64,000 bases of DNA from Pseudomonadales bacterium (GTDB lineage: Bacteria > Pseudomonadota > Gammaproteobacteria > Pseudomonadales > Pseudohongiellaceae), in assembly GCA_023254735.1 (NCBI GenBank), contig JALRKV010000014.1:1-64000 (forward strand). The letters are read 5' to 3'. Position numbers and translations under genes: made by a program. Below are positions 8,927 to 17,946 of this stretch, one piece after another (position 1 is the stretch's first letter; each line of letters opens with the position of its first letter). The notes under the pieces were generated by a model. It did no database searches, had not been told where the DNA came from, and saw only the letters and a list, made by a program, of their open reading frames with translations.

Positions 8927-9038
8927 AACATAGAGTTCCTAACATCGAGTTCCTAACCTAGAGCTCCTCACATCGAGCTCCTAACCTAGAGCTCTTCACA
9001 TCGAGCGCCATACCCTGAGCTCCGCGCCCTGAGTTCCG
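8927..9038. repeat. Eight-copy 14-bp tandem repeat in the 330-bp gap before the PuuD-like gene
   Basis: Eight consecutive, gap-free 14-bp units occupy this stretch: AACATAGAGTTCCT, AACATCGAGTTCCT, AACCTAGAGCTCCT, CACATCGAGCTCCT, AACCTAGAGCTCTT, CACATCGAGCGCCA, TACCCTGAGCTCCG and CGCCCTGAGTTCCG, then a decayed ninth. The core GAGYTCC is shared, and copies alternate between two sub-types, suggesting duplication of a 28-bp pair. It lies in the 330-bp gap between the divergent coiled-coil and PuuD-like genes. The rest of the gap (8840-8926 and 9039-9169) shows only AT-rich leader and the AAGGAG site of the next gene. Confidence 0.9.
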
Positions 9039-9169
9039 CGCCTGGTCCCCTCGCCGTTTCGATAGCCTGACTGTTATAGCAAGTGCTACACTGACAACAG
9101 AAGTCGCAAGATTTTGACAATCTCATCGAATAAAACTGATTCCAATAAAACTAATAAAGGAGCTACCCC

Positions 9170-9844
9170 ATGGAACTCGACAATCTAGTCCCCTTCCTCG
9201 TCCGCTGGATTCACCTTTTCGCCGGCGTAGTTTGGATCGGCATCCTCTATTACTTTAATTTCGTTCAAACTGAATATTTCAAAGTCGCAGATCCCGCCGC
9301 GAAGTCCTCCGCGATAGCGAAACTCCTGCCCAACGCGCTCAAGTGGTTCCGCTACGGTGCCCTAGTCACTTTTATCTCAGGCATCGCGCTCGCAGGCTAT
9401 CTCGCCGCTGCGGTCAACTTTTACATCATGTTAGGCATGCTTATGGGAACGCTCATGTTCCTCAACGTGTGGCTCATTATTTGGCCTAATCAGAAAGTAG
9501 TAATGGCCTCTAACGAGCAAGTAATGGGCGGCGGCGAAGCACTTCCAGAGGCGGCCGGCGCCGCAGCAAAGGCGGGACTTGCCTCGCGCACCAACACCCT
9601 TTTCTCGCTTCCTATGCTTTTGTTCATGGTTGCCTCAGGGCACTTAAGCGGCCTTGGCAGCCTGCCGCTGGGCGCGGAAGTGGGCGTCAGCGGTACCGCA
9701 GCGGCGATTGCGGTTATCCTCATCCTTGCAATCGAAGCCAATGCCATTAAAGGCAAGATGGGGCCGATGGCGAGCGTTGTCGGCGTTGTGCACTTAGGTG
9801 TCGCACTGGCCGCCGTGCTGTTAGTAGTAGCGCAATACCTCTAA
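9170..9844 (+). CDS. PuuD-like (urate oxidase N-terminal domain) integral membrane protein
   Basis: A 224-aa protein with six or more hydrophobic segments. The N-terminal pattern VRWIHLFAGVVWIGILYYFNF and later WPNQ match the membrane domain of PuuD-type urate hydroxylases (formerly DUF989). Full PuuD proteins carry a C-terminal cytochrome c domain; here no CXXCH is present, so this is only the membrane half. Conserved His residues (His16 and one in the last helix) could bind heme. No purine-catabolism gene is near, so a urate role is doubtful. The ribosome site AAGGAG is 8 nt upstream of the ATG. Confidence 0.75.
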   Translation: MELDNLVPFLVRWIHLFAGVVWIGILYYFNFVQTEYFKVADPAAKSSAIAKLLPNALKWFRYGALVTFISGIALAGYLAAAVNFYIMLGMLMGTLMFLNVWLIIWPNQKVVMASNEQVMGGGEALPEAAGAAAKAGLASRTNTLFSLPMLLFMVASGHLSGLGSLPLGAEVGVSGTAAAIAVILILAIEANAIKGKMGPMASVVGVVHLGVALAAVLLVVAQYL

Positions 9845-9886
9845 CAGTCTTTTATTCGACAGCTTTTAATTAGCCAGCTGTCATCA

Positions 9887-9937
9887 CGAAGGGTCGATTT
9901 GAGTCCTGCCCCAAGCAGGTCTAAAATCGACCCTTCG
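9887..9937. terminator. Long inverted repeat after PuuD-like gene (terminator-like, no T run)
   Basis: Fourteen bases at 9887-9900 (CGAAGGGTCGATTT) are perfectly repeated in inverse at 9924-9937, and inside them CCTGC/GCAGG (9905-9919) forms a second stem. The RNA hairpin would be very stable. No U-tract follows, so either it is a processed 3' end or Rho-dependent stop, or it folds as a structured 5' leader for sodB. Confidence 0.6.
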
Positions 9938-10005
9938 CCGTACTGGCAGGCACGAAACCGATTTTTACACCCACCAAATGCAGCAGCAGGAGATCGACTA
10001 AACTC

Positions 10006-10596
10006 ATGAGCTTACAACTTCCAGAACTTCCCTTCGCCAAAGACGCGCTCGCACCACATATGTCGGCTGACACATTCGACTATCACCATGGTAAACACCA
10101 TAACGCCTACGTCGTGAAAGGGAATGAACTTTTGGCCGAAGCCGGTATTGATGCATCGGATTTGGTTCAACTCGTTCACGAGTCAGCCAAAATCGGCGGC
10201 GCACTCTTCAACAACATAGGCCAGCACTATAACCACAGCTTCTTCTGGAACAGCTTAAGCCCCAACGGCGGCGGCGCACCGACAGGCGAAATTGCGGCAC
10301 GCATCGATGCCGATTTCGGCAGCTTCGACGAATTCAAAGCACAGTTTGTTGCGGGCGGCGTAGGCCAATTCGGTAGCGGATGGGTTTGGCTGGTAGAACG
10401 CGATGGCAAGCTTGCGATCGAGAAGTCAGCCAATGCCGAAACGCCACTGACCACAGGTGCGAAGCCCCTGCTCGTCTGCGATGTTTGGGAACACGCTTAC
10501 TACCTCGATTTCCAGAATCGACGCCCTGATTTCTTAGCGTCGTTTATCGACAATCTCGTCAATTGGGAATTTGCTAACGCGAACCTAGCGGCCTAG
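10006..10596 (+). CDS. sodB: Iron superoxide dismutase
   Basis: A 196-aa Fe-type superoxide dismutase, converting superoxide to hydrogen peroxide and oxygen in the cytosol. Metal ligands by position are His27 (FDYHHGKHH), His77 (GQHYNHSFFW), Asp159 and His163 (DVWEHAYYLDF). Gln73 beside the second ligand favours iron over manganese. There is no signal peptide. The ORF ends NLAA-stop and is followed directly by a 12-bp repeat that copies this ending. The gene stands alone, convergent with groEL, with a bidirectional terminator between. Confidence 0.96.
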   Translation: MSLQLPELPFAKDALAPHMSADTFDYHHGKHHNAYVVKGNELLAEAGIDASDLVQLVHESAKIGGALFNNIGQHYNHSFFWNSLSPNGGGAPTGEIAARIDADFGSFDEFKAQFVAGGVGQFGSGWVWLVERDGKLAIEKSANAETPLTTGAKPLLVCDVWEHAYYLDFQNRRPDFLASFIDNLVNWEFANANLAA

Positions 10597-10655
10597 ATCG
10601 CGGCTTAGATAGCAGCTTAAATCGCTGCTTAGATCGCTGCTTAGTCAGTGGCCTA
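10596..10655. repeat. Five-unit 12-bp tandem repeat fused to the sodB stop codon
   Basis: Starting at the last base of the sodB stop, five 12-bp units follow: GATCGCGGCTTA, GATAGCAGCTTA, AATCGCTGCTTA, GATCGCTGCTTA and GTCAGTGGCCTA. In the sodB frame these read IAA-stop four times, then SVA-stop, echoing the true C-terminus LAA-stop. The array therefore looks like tandem expansion of the gene end, giving a series of back-up stop codons. Confidence 0.85.
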
Positions 10656-10767
10656 AGCAGCGGAAGCACAGCCTGTAGAAATAGCCTGACGTTAAGATAA
10701 GGTAATCTAGCGCCGGTCTGTTGCAAGTTTAGAAGCAATTATCCGCTGCAATAAAAAGGCCACGCAT

Positions 10768-10803
10768 AAAAAAAGCAGACAACGTGAGTTGTCTGCTTTT
10801 TTT
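10768..10803. terminator. Bidirectional Rho-independent terminator between sodB and groEL
   Basis: GCAGACAAC (10775-10783), loop GTGA, GTTGTCTGC (10788-10796) form a perfect 9-bp stem. It is preceded by seven A and followed by seven T, so it can stop transcription from both groEL (minus) and sodB (plus). Confidence 0.93.
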
Positions 10804-10838
10804 GTAGTGGCGCCTGTATTACGCCCCAGGGCTTTGGC

Positions 10839-12835
<1,997 letters not shown>

Positions 12836-12972
12836 CTTTCGTCACTCCTAAATCAAAAGTCTTGATTGCCAGAATTGAAAAGGGCTGCGCGAGGCTGTGA
12901 GCCACCGTGAAGCCAATCATCACTTACCAAGTTTCGCCGCCCTGTGGTGGCGAGTTAGTAGATGAGTGCAAG

Positions 12973-12997
12973 ATGGGGATTAGTGGGAGGAATTCAA
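12973..12997 (-). promoter_or_regulatory. Sigma-32-like heat-shock promoter of groES-groEL
   Basis: On the minus strand TTGAAT (-35, 12992-12997) is followed after 13 bp by CCCCAT (-10, 12973-12978), close to the RpoH consensus CTTGAAA-N(11-16)-CCCCATNT. It would give a groES leader of roughly 130 nt. No CIRCE element is present. The 330-bp gap from 12836 to 13167 otherwise contains an AT-rich block at about 13078-13130 and no further gene I can support. Confidence 0.75.
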
Positions 12998-13167
12998 TAC
13001 CTGCAGGGCAAATTCTTTGCCTATTCGACGCGCGCTAGTGCAGCGGTAAAGCGAACGCGCAAAATGCACCGTTAGAGCAGTTTCTTTATTCTTAAAATTA
13101 ATCTAGATATATAATGTAAACTACTGATTTAACTTGTCTTATTATCCTGTCTCGGAGAGGAATATGG

Positions 13168-13734
13168 CTATTTTTCGGATTGCTCACCAGACTCATTTGA
13201 CGGGTTATTACGCTCATCGGATAACTCAACAACTAGCTCTCCCTCGATGATGTCGCCGCCCCTACTCCCTTGCGCACCGCCTTTTACCTCTGCGCCAAAT
13301 CCTGAGCCCGCGTCACTGAAGCCGCCGCCGAAGCTTGCACCAAATCCCTTAGCGAAACCTGCATGAGAACCGCCAGCTGCGCGCACGAGTCCGCTGCGGA
13401 GCAATTTTGAAGCAATCAGCCTACGCAGCGGCCCGGTAAGAAAGACAAACCCTAAGGTGTCGGTAATAAAGCCCGGCGTCAGCAACAAAGCACCAGCGGC
13501 AGCCAGTAGCATGCCCTCTATTATCTCCTGAGCAGGAAGCTCACCCGAACTGAGCCGCGCGTTTGCTCTGGTGAGGGTTGCAATACCCTGCTGCTTTAGG
13601 ACTTGGACACCGATCACAGCGGTGGCAACAACGAGGCCGAGGGTCGGGAGGCCGCCAATCTGATCGCTCACCTCAAACAGGAGCAACATTTCAACAAGAG
13701 GCACGACGATAAACAACAGAAAGAGGTAACGCAC
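13168..13734 (-). CDS. fxsA: FxsA family membrane protein
   Basis: A 188-aa protein with the FxsA core: N-terminal helix YLFLLFIVVPLVEMLLLFEV, then GVQVLKQQG, and LLTPGFITDTLGFVFL followed by an Arg-rich segment. FxsA overexpression relieves F-plasmid exclusion of phage T7 in E. coli; the normal cellular role is unclear. The C-terminal third is Gly/Ser-rich and low-complexity. It lies just upstream of groES on the same strand, the same neighbour arrangement as in E. coli, but the 330-bp gap with its own groE promoter suggests separate control. Confidence 0.92.
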   Translation of the reverse strand: MRYLFLLFIVVPLVEMLLLFEVSDQIGGLPTLGLVVATAVIGVQVLKQQGIATLTRANARLSSGELPAQEIIEGMLLAAAGALLLTPGFITDTLGFVFLTGPLRRLIASKLLRSGLVRAAGGSHAGFAKGFGASFGGGFSDAGSGFGAEVKGGAQGSRGGDIIEGELVVELSDERNNPSNESGEQSEK

Positions 13735-13787
13735 GGGAGAGACTCCTTAGCTAGACAAGCTGTTCATTCTACGCGATCTTGTCGAGC

Positions 13788-14123
13788 ATGCATCTTATTG
13801 AACCGCTCGCTCCTAATGAACGAATCTGGCAGATAGTTTTCCAGATTCCGGCTGGCCGTGTCGCGAGTTACGGACAGATAGCGGCCCTCGCCGGCTTGCC
13901 TGGGCACGCGCGTCAGGTCGGGGCAGTGCTTAAGTCTCTGCCGAAACCAACGACGCTACCCTGGCATCGCGTCTGCAATGCGCAAGGACGACTCTCTCTA
14001 CCCGAGGGAAGTGCAAGCTATCGCGAACAGAAAGCTCGGCTGGAGTCAGAAGGCATCGTTTTCGTTAAGGGACGAATAGCGCTGGATCGCTACCGCTGGG
14101 AGCTCGGCGCTGAAGCAAGCTAA
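13788..14123 (+). CDS. Alkyltransferase-like protein (ATL), MGMT-fold DNA-binding
   Basis: A 111-aa homologue of the C-terminal DNA-binding domain of O6-alkylguanine-DNA alkyltransferases. The helix-turn-helix region IPAGRVASYGQIAALAG and Arg finger are kept, but the active-site PCHR is PWHRV, with Trp in place of the acceptor Cys. This defines alkyltransferase-like proteins (E. coli YbaZ type), which bind alkylated guanine without repairing it and hand it to nucleotide-excision repair. A TTG at 13779 could add three residues; ATG at 13788 is preferred. It is divergent from fxsA and overlaps the AmpG-like gene end by 4 bp. Confidence 0.9.
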   Translation: MHLIEPLAPNERIWQIVFQIPAGRVASYGQIAALAGLPGHARQVGAVLKSLPKPTTLPWHRVCNAQGRLSLPEGSASYREQKARLESEGIVFVKGRIALDRYRWELGAEAS

Positions 14124-15496
14124 TCGCGTGATTTAGCACTGGGGTGTGCAGCAGAGTACGCTGGCAACAATCGCCCTACCCATACGAGCAGGGCGAGCCC
14201 CGGAATTACCATTAGCGTGGTGAGCACAAAGAAGCTCGCCCAATCACCACCGAGGGCGTCAATCACAAAACCGCTCCCTGCTGCGAGCGTCGTGCGACCA
14301 AAGTTCGATACAGATGCCATCAGCGCATACTGTGTGCCGGTATACGTTCGGCTAGTGAAATAAGAAATAAAAGAGACGAAGGCGACGGTGGCGAAGGCCT
14401 GGAAGAAATTGTCGACTAACAGCGCAAGCATAAGCAGATTGGTATTGGGGCCAACAATGGCAATAAGCGCGAACATCAGATTGGCGCCAGCCATCGCGAT
14501 GCCAGCGACGAACAGCCCACGGATAACGCCGAAACGCGTATTGATCACCGCACCAAGCAGCGAAAACGCTGCCGTAACGAGCCCGCCAAAGAACTTCTGA
14601 TAGAGGCTGATCTCATCGCGCGAAAAACCAACCTCCACGTAGAATACCAGCGACATACGTCCAAGCATTGCCTCGCCAAGACGAAAAACTAGCAGTAGCA
14701 GAAGCACCGAAAGCGCTAGACGGAAACCGCAGCGCTGAAAAAACTCGGTAAAGGGCGCTATTAACGTCGTCTGTAGCCAAACGCTGAAACTCGGCGATGC
14801 CCTACGCACCACGGCCTCTGCCGCAGACTCTTCGCCTTCGCTCGGAGGGCGAGGCGTGAGAAGAACGAGCATGGCCAACAGCGCCACCATGCCGGCTAGA
14901 ACAAGATAGACACTATCCCAACTCATGCCTATAGTTTCGCCGCCCAAAGCGACGGCGAGCGCGCCGCCGATAAAGCCGTAACCTGCAAACCACCCCGTTG
15001 TGCTTACGGCTGCAGCATAGGGCATCTTTCTATCCATCTCTTCACGGCTAAATAGCGTGATGCGATAGGCATCGACGCTGATATCGAGCGTCGCCGAACA
15101 GACCGCTATACCGAGAGCAAACAAACTAATCTGCAGAAGACTCTCATTCGGATCGCTCAAGCCCAGGCCCAGAACGAGAAGCGCCATAGCCGAGAGGCAG
15201 AGCACGATCCACGACCTGCGCTGGCCGAGTCGCTTGCCTAGAAAAGGCAACGGCACACGATCGACGAAAGGCGCCCATAGCCAGTTAATGGCATAGACCG
15301 TGGCGATAACACCGAAGAAACCGATTGCCGAGCGCGATAAGCCTGACTGCTGAAGCCAAAGCGTAAGCACCGAGCCGTGAAGAACCCAAGGCAAGCCACT
15401 GCAAAAGCCAAAGAGCAAGATAGCGAGAAAGCGCCTATCGCGCAGCTGAGCGAGGGTCTCGAGAAGAGACAGTGATTCGCGCCGAGTCGCCTGCAA
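14120..15496 (-). CDS. ampG: AmpG-like MFS permease (muropeptide transporter)
   Basis: A 458-aa major facilitator protein with about 12 or more membrane helices. The N-terminal pattern LLFGFCSGLPWVLHGSVL, the WAPFVDR segment and the loop RRSWIVL match AmpG, which imports anhydro-muropeptides from the periplasm for recycling. AmpD and AmpE are encoded 8 kb away, fitting a recycling function. The start is TTG, two bases after the yajQ stop, so translation is probably coupled to yajQ. No ATG lies near the expected N-terminus. Substrate is inferred from family. Confidence 0.85.
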   Translation of the reverse strand: MQATRRESLSLLETLAQLRDRRFLAILLFGFCSGLPWVLHGSVLTLWLQQSGLSRSAIGFFGVIATVYAINWLWAPFVDRVPLPFLGKRLGQRRSWIVLCLSAMALLVLGLGLSDPNESLLQISLFALGIAVCSATLDISVDAYRITLFSREEMDRKMPYAAAVSTTGWFAGYGFIGGALAVALGGETIGMSWDSVYLVLAGMVALLAMLVLLTPRPPSEGEESAAEAVVRRASPSFSVWLQTTLIAPFTEFFQRCGFRLALSVLLLLLVFRLGEAMLGRMSLVFYVEVGFSRDEISLYQKFFGGLVTAAFSLLGAVINTRFGVIRGLFVAGIAMAGANLMFALIAIVGPNTNLLMLALLVDNFFQAFATVAFVSFISYFTSRTYTGTQYALMASVSNFGRTTLAAGSGFVIDALGGDWASFFVLTTLMVIPGLALLVWVGRLLPAYSAAHPSAKSRD

Positions 15497-15498
15497 AA

Positions 15499-15984
15499 TT
15501 AGTCTCTAAAATTATTAAACTGGAGGGGAATATCGAGCGGCAACTCGCGCAGGAAAGCAATGACCTCCTGAAGATCATCGCGCTTTTTGCCAGAAACTCG
15601 CAGCTTGTCGCCTTGAATCGCAGTTTGCACTTTAAGCTTTTTGTCTTTGATCTGCTTCACGAGTTTGCGCGCAATATCGGATTCGATACCCTGCTGTACC
15701 GTCACCACAAGCGTCGCGCGCTGACCGCTGAGTTGAACCTCTCCCTCGCTAAGGCTTTTCACATCAACACCCCGCTTGACCAGCTTCCCTCTCAAGATTT
15801 CGAGCATTTGCTGCAGCTGAAAGTCCACCTCGGCTGTAAGCGTAATCTCGTTCTCTTTCGTCAAGGCGAAGGAGGCGTTTATTCCCTTAAAATCGAAGCG
15901 CGTGCCCACCTCTTTATTGGACTGTTCCATCGCGTTGCGCACTTCGTGAACGTCAACCTCTGATACGATATCGAATGTTGGCAT
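15499..15984 (-). CDS. yajQ: YajQ family nucleotide-binding protein
   Basis: A 161-aa protein of the YajQ family: begins MPTFDIVSEVDVHEVRNA, continues with TRFDFKG and ends LPLDIPLQFNNFRD. It folds as two ferredoxin-like domains; homologues bind nucleotides, and the Xanthomonas member binds cyclic di-GMP. The true start is the ATG at 15984, with GGAGA seven to eight bases upstream; a longer frame begins at 16092 but the added 36 residues match nothing in the family. It leads a likely two-gene unit with the AmpG-like gene. Confidence 0.95.
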   Translation of the reverse strand: MPTFDIVSEVDVHEVRNAMEQSNKEVGTRFDFKGINASFALTKENEITLTAEVDFQLQQMLEILRGKLVKRGVDVKSLSEGEVQLSGQRATLVVTVQQGIESDIARKLVKQIKDKKLKVQTAIQGDKLRVSGKKRDDLQEVIAFLRELPLDIPLQFNNFRD

Positions 15985-16131
15985 TATTGGGTCTCCTGAG
16001 TGTTCATGGCGGCCTACGCCGCGAGCTGGCAAGTAACATAGAGCTTGTAAGGTTGGTAATGTTACCATCATCATCTTATCTAAGCCTCCCAATCAGAATA
16101 CGGAGGCGATACGCCTCAAAATGAGCAGATT

Positions 16132-17112
16132 GTGAGCCAATTTCAGCCTTTTAGACTTCTATTAATTGCCCTTTTGGCTGCCTTTGCTTCAGTGCTTGTC
16201 TCTCTTTTAAGTGGCAGTGTAGAACTCTCGTTTGATGACCTTATTGCCTATACAGTCGGCGATATACCGGCTCTGCAGCGTCAGGTACTCGAAGACATCA
16301 GATTGCCACGGACCTTAGCCGCATTCGTCACGGGTGCAGCGCTTGCGCTCGCCGGCGTACTCATGCAAGTACTGCTGCGCAATCCCCTCGCCGATCCCTA
16401 TATTCTCGGTCTCTCCGGCGGTGCTGCCGTCGGCGCTCTGGCGAGCATAATGCTTGGCCTCGGGGGCTGGTGGCTATCGGGCACCGCCTTCGTCGGCGCG
16501 CTTGTCTCGGTCGGCGTGGTGTTTGGTATTGCTAGTCGTTCTGGGCGTTGGTCGACCACCCATCTATTGCTTACCGGTGTCGTAGTGTCTGCTGGTTGGG
16601 GCGCGCTAATCAATCTCATGCTGTCGACAAGTGCGAGCGCTAGCGTGCAGGGCATGTTGTTCTGGCTCATGGGAGATCTCAGCCAGAGCCGCGTTGGGCT
16701 GATGCAAATTGGCATCTTGATCACCGGGTCGGCGCTAGCACTCAGAGCAGCTCGATCACTCAATGTGCTAGTTCGAGGGGACCTTGTTGCAGCGAGCCTT
16801 GGTGTTCACGTGAACGGACTGCGCCTTAGCCTGTTCTTCGGTGCCTCGCTACTCACCGTAATCGCGGTCACGACTGCCGGCAGCGTCGGCTTTGTTGGCC
16901 TCGTCGTTCCGCATATGCTCCGCCTAACAGGTGCGCGCGACCATCGCCTTCTTATCCCTTTTTCGCTTCTCGCAGGCGGTACCTTTTTGGTCGTTGCAGA
17001 TACGCTTGCGCGAACCCTGCTAGCTCCCCAACAACTGCCGGTTGGAGTGATCACAGCGCTTATAGGCGTTCCCAGTTTCATCGCTATATTAAGGAGCGCG
17101 CCAAGCCGATGA
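16132..17112 (+). CDS. FecCD/BtuC-family ABC transporter permease
   Basis: A 326-aa inner-membrane permease with 9-10 helices. Family signatures include RLPRTLAAFVTGAALALAGVLMQVLLRNPLADPYILGLS split by helices, and GLVVPHMLRLTGARDHRLLIP near the end. These proteins import iron-siderophores, haem or vitamin B12. The start codon is GTG; a small hairpin (GAGGCG ATA CGCCTC, 16103-16117) lies just before it. The gene overlaps the ATPase by 4 bp. No substrate-binding protein, TonB-dependent receptor, Fur box or cobalamin riboswitch is visible, so the cargo cannot be named. Confidence 0.92.
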   Translation: MSQFQPFRLLLIALLAAFASVLVSLLSGSVELSFDDLIAYTVGDIPALQRQVLEDIRLPRTLAAFVTGAALALAGVLMQVLLRNPLADPYILGLSGGAAVGALASIMLGLGGWWLSGTAFVGALVSVGVVFGIASRSGRWSTTHLLLTGVVVSAGWGALINLMLSTSASASVQGMLFWLMGDLSQSRVGLMQIGILITGSALALRAARSLNVLVRGDLVAASLGVHVNGLRLSLFFGASLLTVIAVTTAGSVGFVGLVVPHMLRLTGARDHRLLIPFSLLAGGTFLVVADTLARTLLAPQQLPVGVITALIGVPSFIAILRSAPSR

Positions 17113-17918
17113 CTCCCCTCCTGACCGCAGACAATCTTCTGCTATGTGCAGGCCCCCGAACGCTCTGTAGCGGACTGAGCCTCAGGGTCGAACAGGGGCA
17201 GCGCTGGGGGCTTCTGGGCAAGAACGGCGCAGGAAAAACAAGTTTATTGCACACGCTCGCAGGTTTGAGAACGCCTCGGGAAGGCACCGTGCTACTGGAC
17301 GGAACACCGCTTGCTGCACTGAGTCCCGCGCAGATCGCCGAAGTAGTTGGGCTATTGTTGCAGGAATCCGTCGACGCATTACCCTCAACGGTATTGGAGA
17401 CTGCATTGCTCGGCCGTCATCCCCATACCAAGAATCGCTTATTCGACAACGCAGAGGATTTAGCGATTGCGCATGAGGCGCTGCGTAAACTCGGCATCGA
17501 ATCACTCGCCCAGCGCGCCGTGAACTCCCTTTCGGGGGGCGAACGGCAGCGCTTGGCGCTCGCCATGTTGCTCGCGCAGAGGCCGCGACTGCTCCTTTTG
17601 GACGAACCGAGCAATCATCTAGACCTTGGGTTTCAGACGCCACTAATCCACCTGTTACTCAGCCAGGCGCGCGGCAACCCTGAGGAGACCATCATCTCTT
17701 CAGATAGCGTTTCACAAGGGGCAGCCGTAATTATGGCCACCCATGATATCAATCTGGCGGCGCGCGTCTGCGACAACATCGTTTTGATGATTGGCGATGG
17801 CGAAACGCTGGTTGGAAAGGCAGTTGACGTGTTGACGGAAGAGAATCTCGCCAAGGCTTACGATTGCCCAATAGCGCGTGTTGAAAACGAGGGTAGAACA
17901 CTGTTCTACCCTCTCTAA
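17109..17918 (+). CDS. ABC transporter ATP-binding protein, partner of FecCD permease
   Basis: A 269-aa ATPase with all core motifs: Walker A GKNGAGKTS, signature LSGGERQRLALA, Walker B LLLLDEPSNHLD and H-loop ATHD. Between Walker B and the H-loop there is an extra polar stretch of about 15-20 residues (around GNPEETIISSDSVSQG) compared with BtuD/HmuV-type ATPases. ATGA overlap with the permease indicates coupled translation. Role: energising uptake of an iron chelate, haem or cobamide. The gene ends 29 bp from the convergent aceF. Confidence 0.92.
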   Translation: MTPLLTADNLLLCAGPRTLCSGLSLRVEQGQRWGLLGKNGAGKTSLLHTLAGLRTPREGTVLLDGTPLAALSPAQIAEVVGLLLQESVDALPSTVLETALLGRHPHTKNRLFDNAEDLAIAHEALRKLGIESLAQRAVNSLSGGERQRLALAMLLAQRPRLLLLDEPSNHLDLGFQTPLIHLLLSQARGNPEETIISSDSVSQGAAVIMATHDINLAARVCDNIVLMIGDGETLVGKAVDVLTEENLAKAYDCPIARVENEGRTLFYPL

Positions 17919-17946
17919 CTGGCGCGCGGGTGCGTGCCGATGAGCC

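Noticed and set aside
13163..13249. 28-codon plus-strand frame with a GGAGAGG site beside the fxsA end
   Set aside because: It mostly overlaps fxsA antisense and encodes no recognisable peptide; the good ribosome site is probably chance.
15985..16131. Cobalamin riboswitch before the FecCD-type permease
   Set aside because: The gap is only about 147 bp and shows no B12-box; only small palindromes (GGTAATGTTACC and GAGGCG/CGCCTC) are seen.
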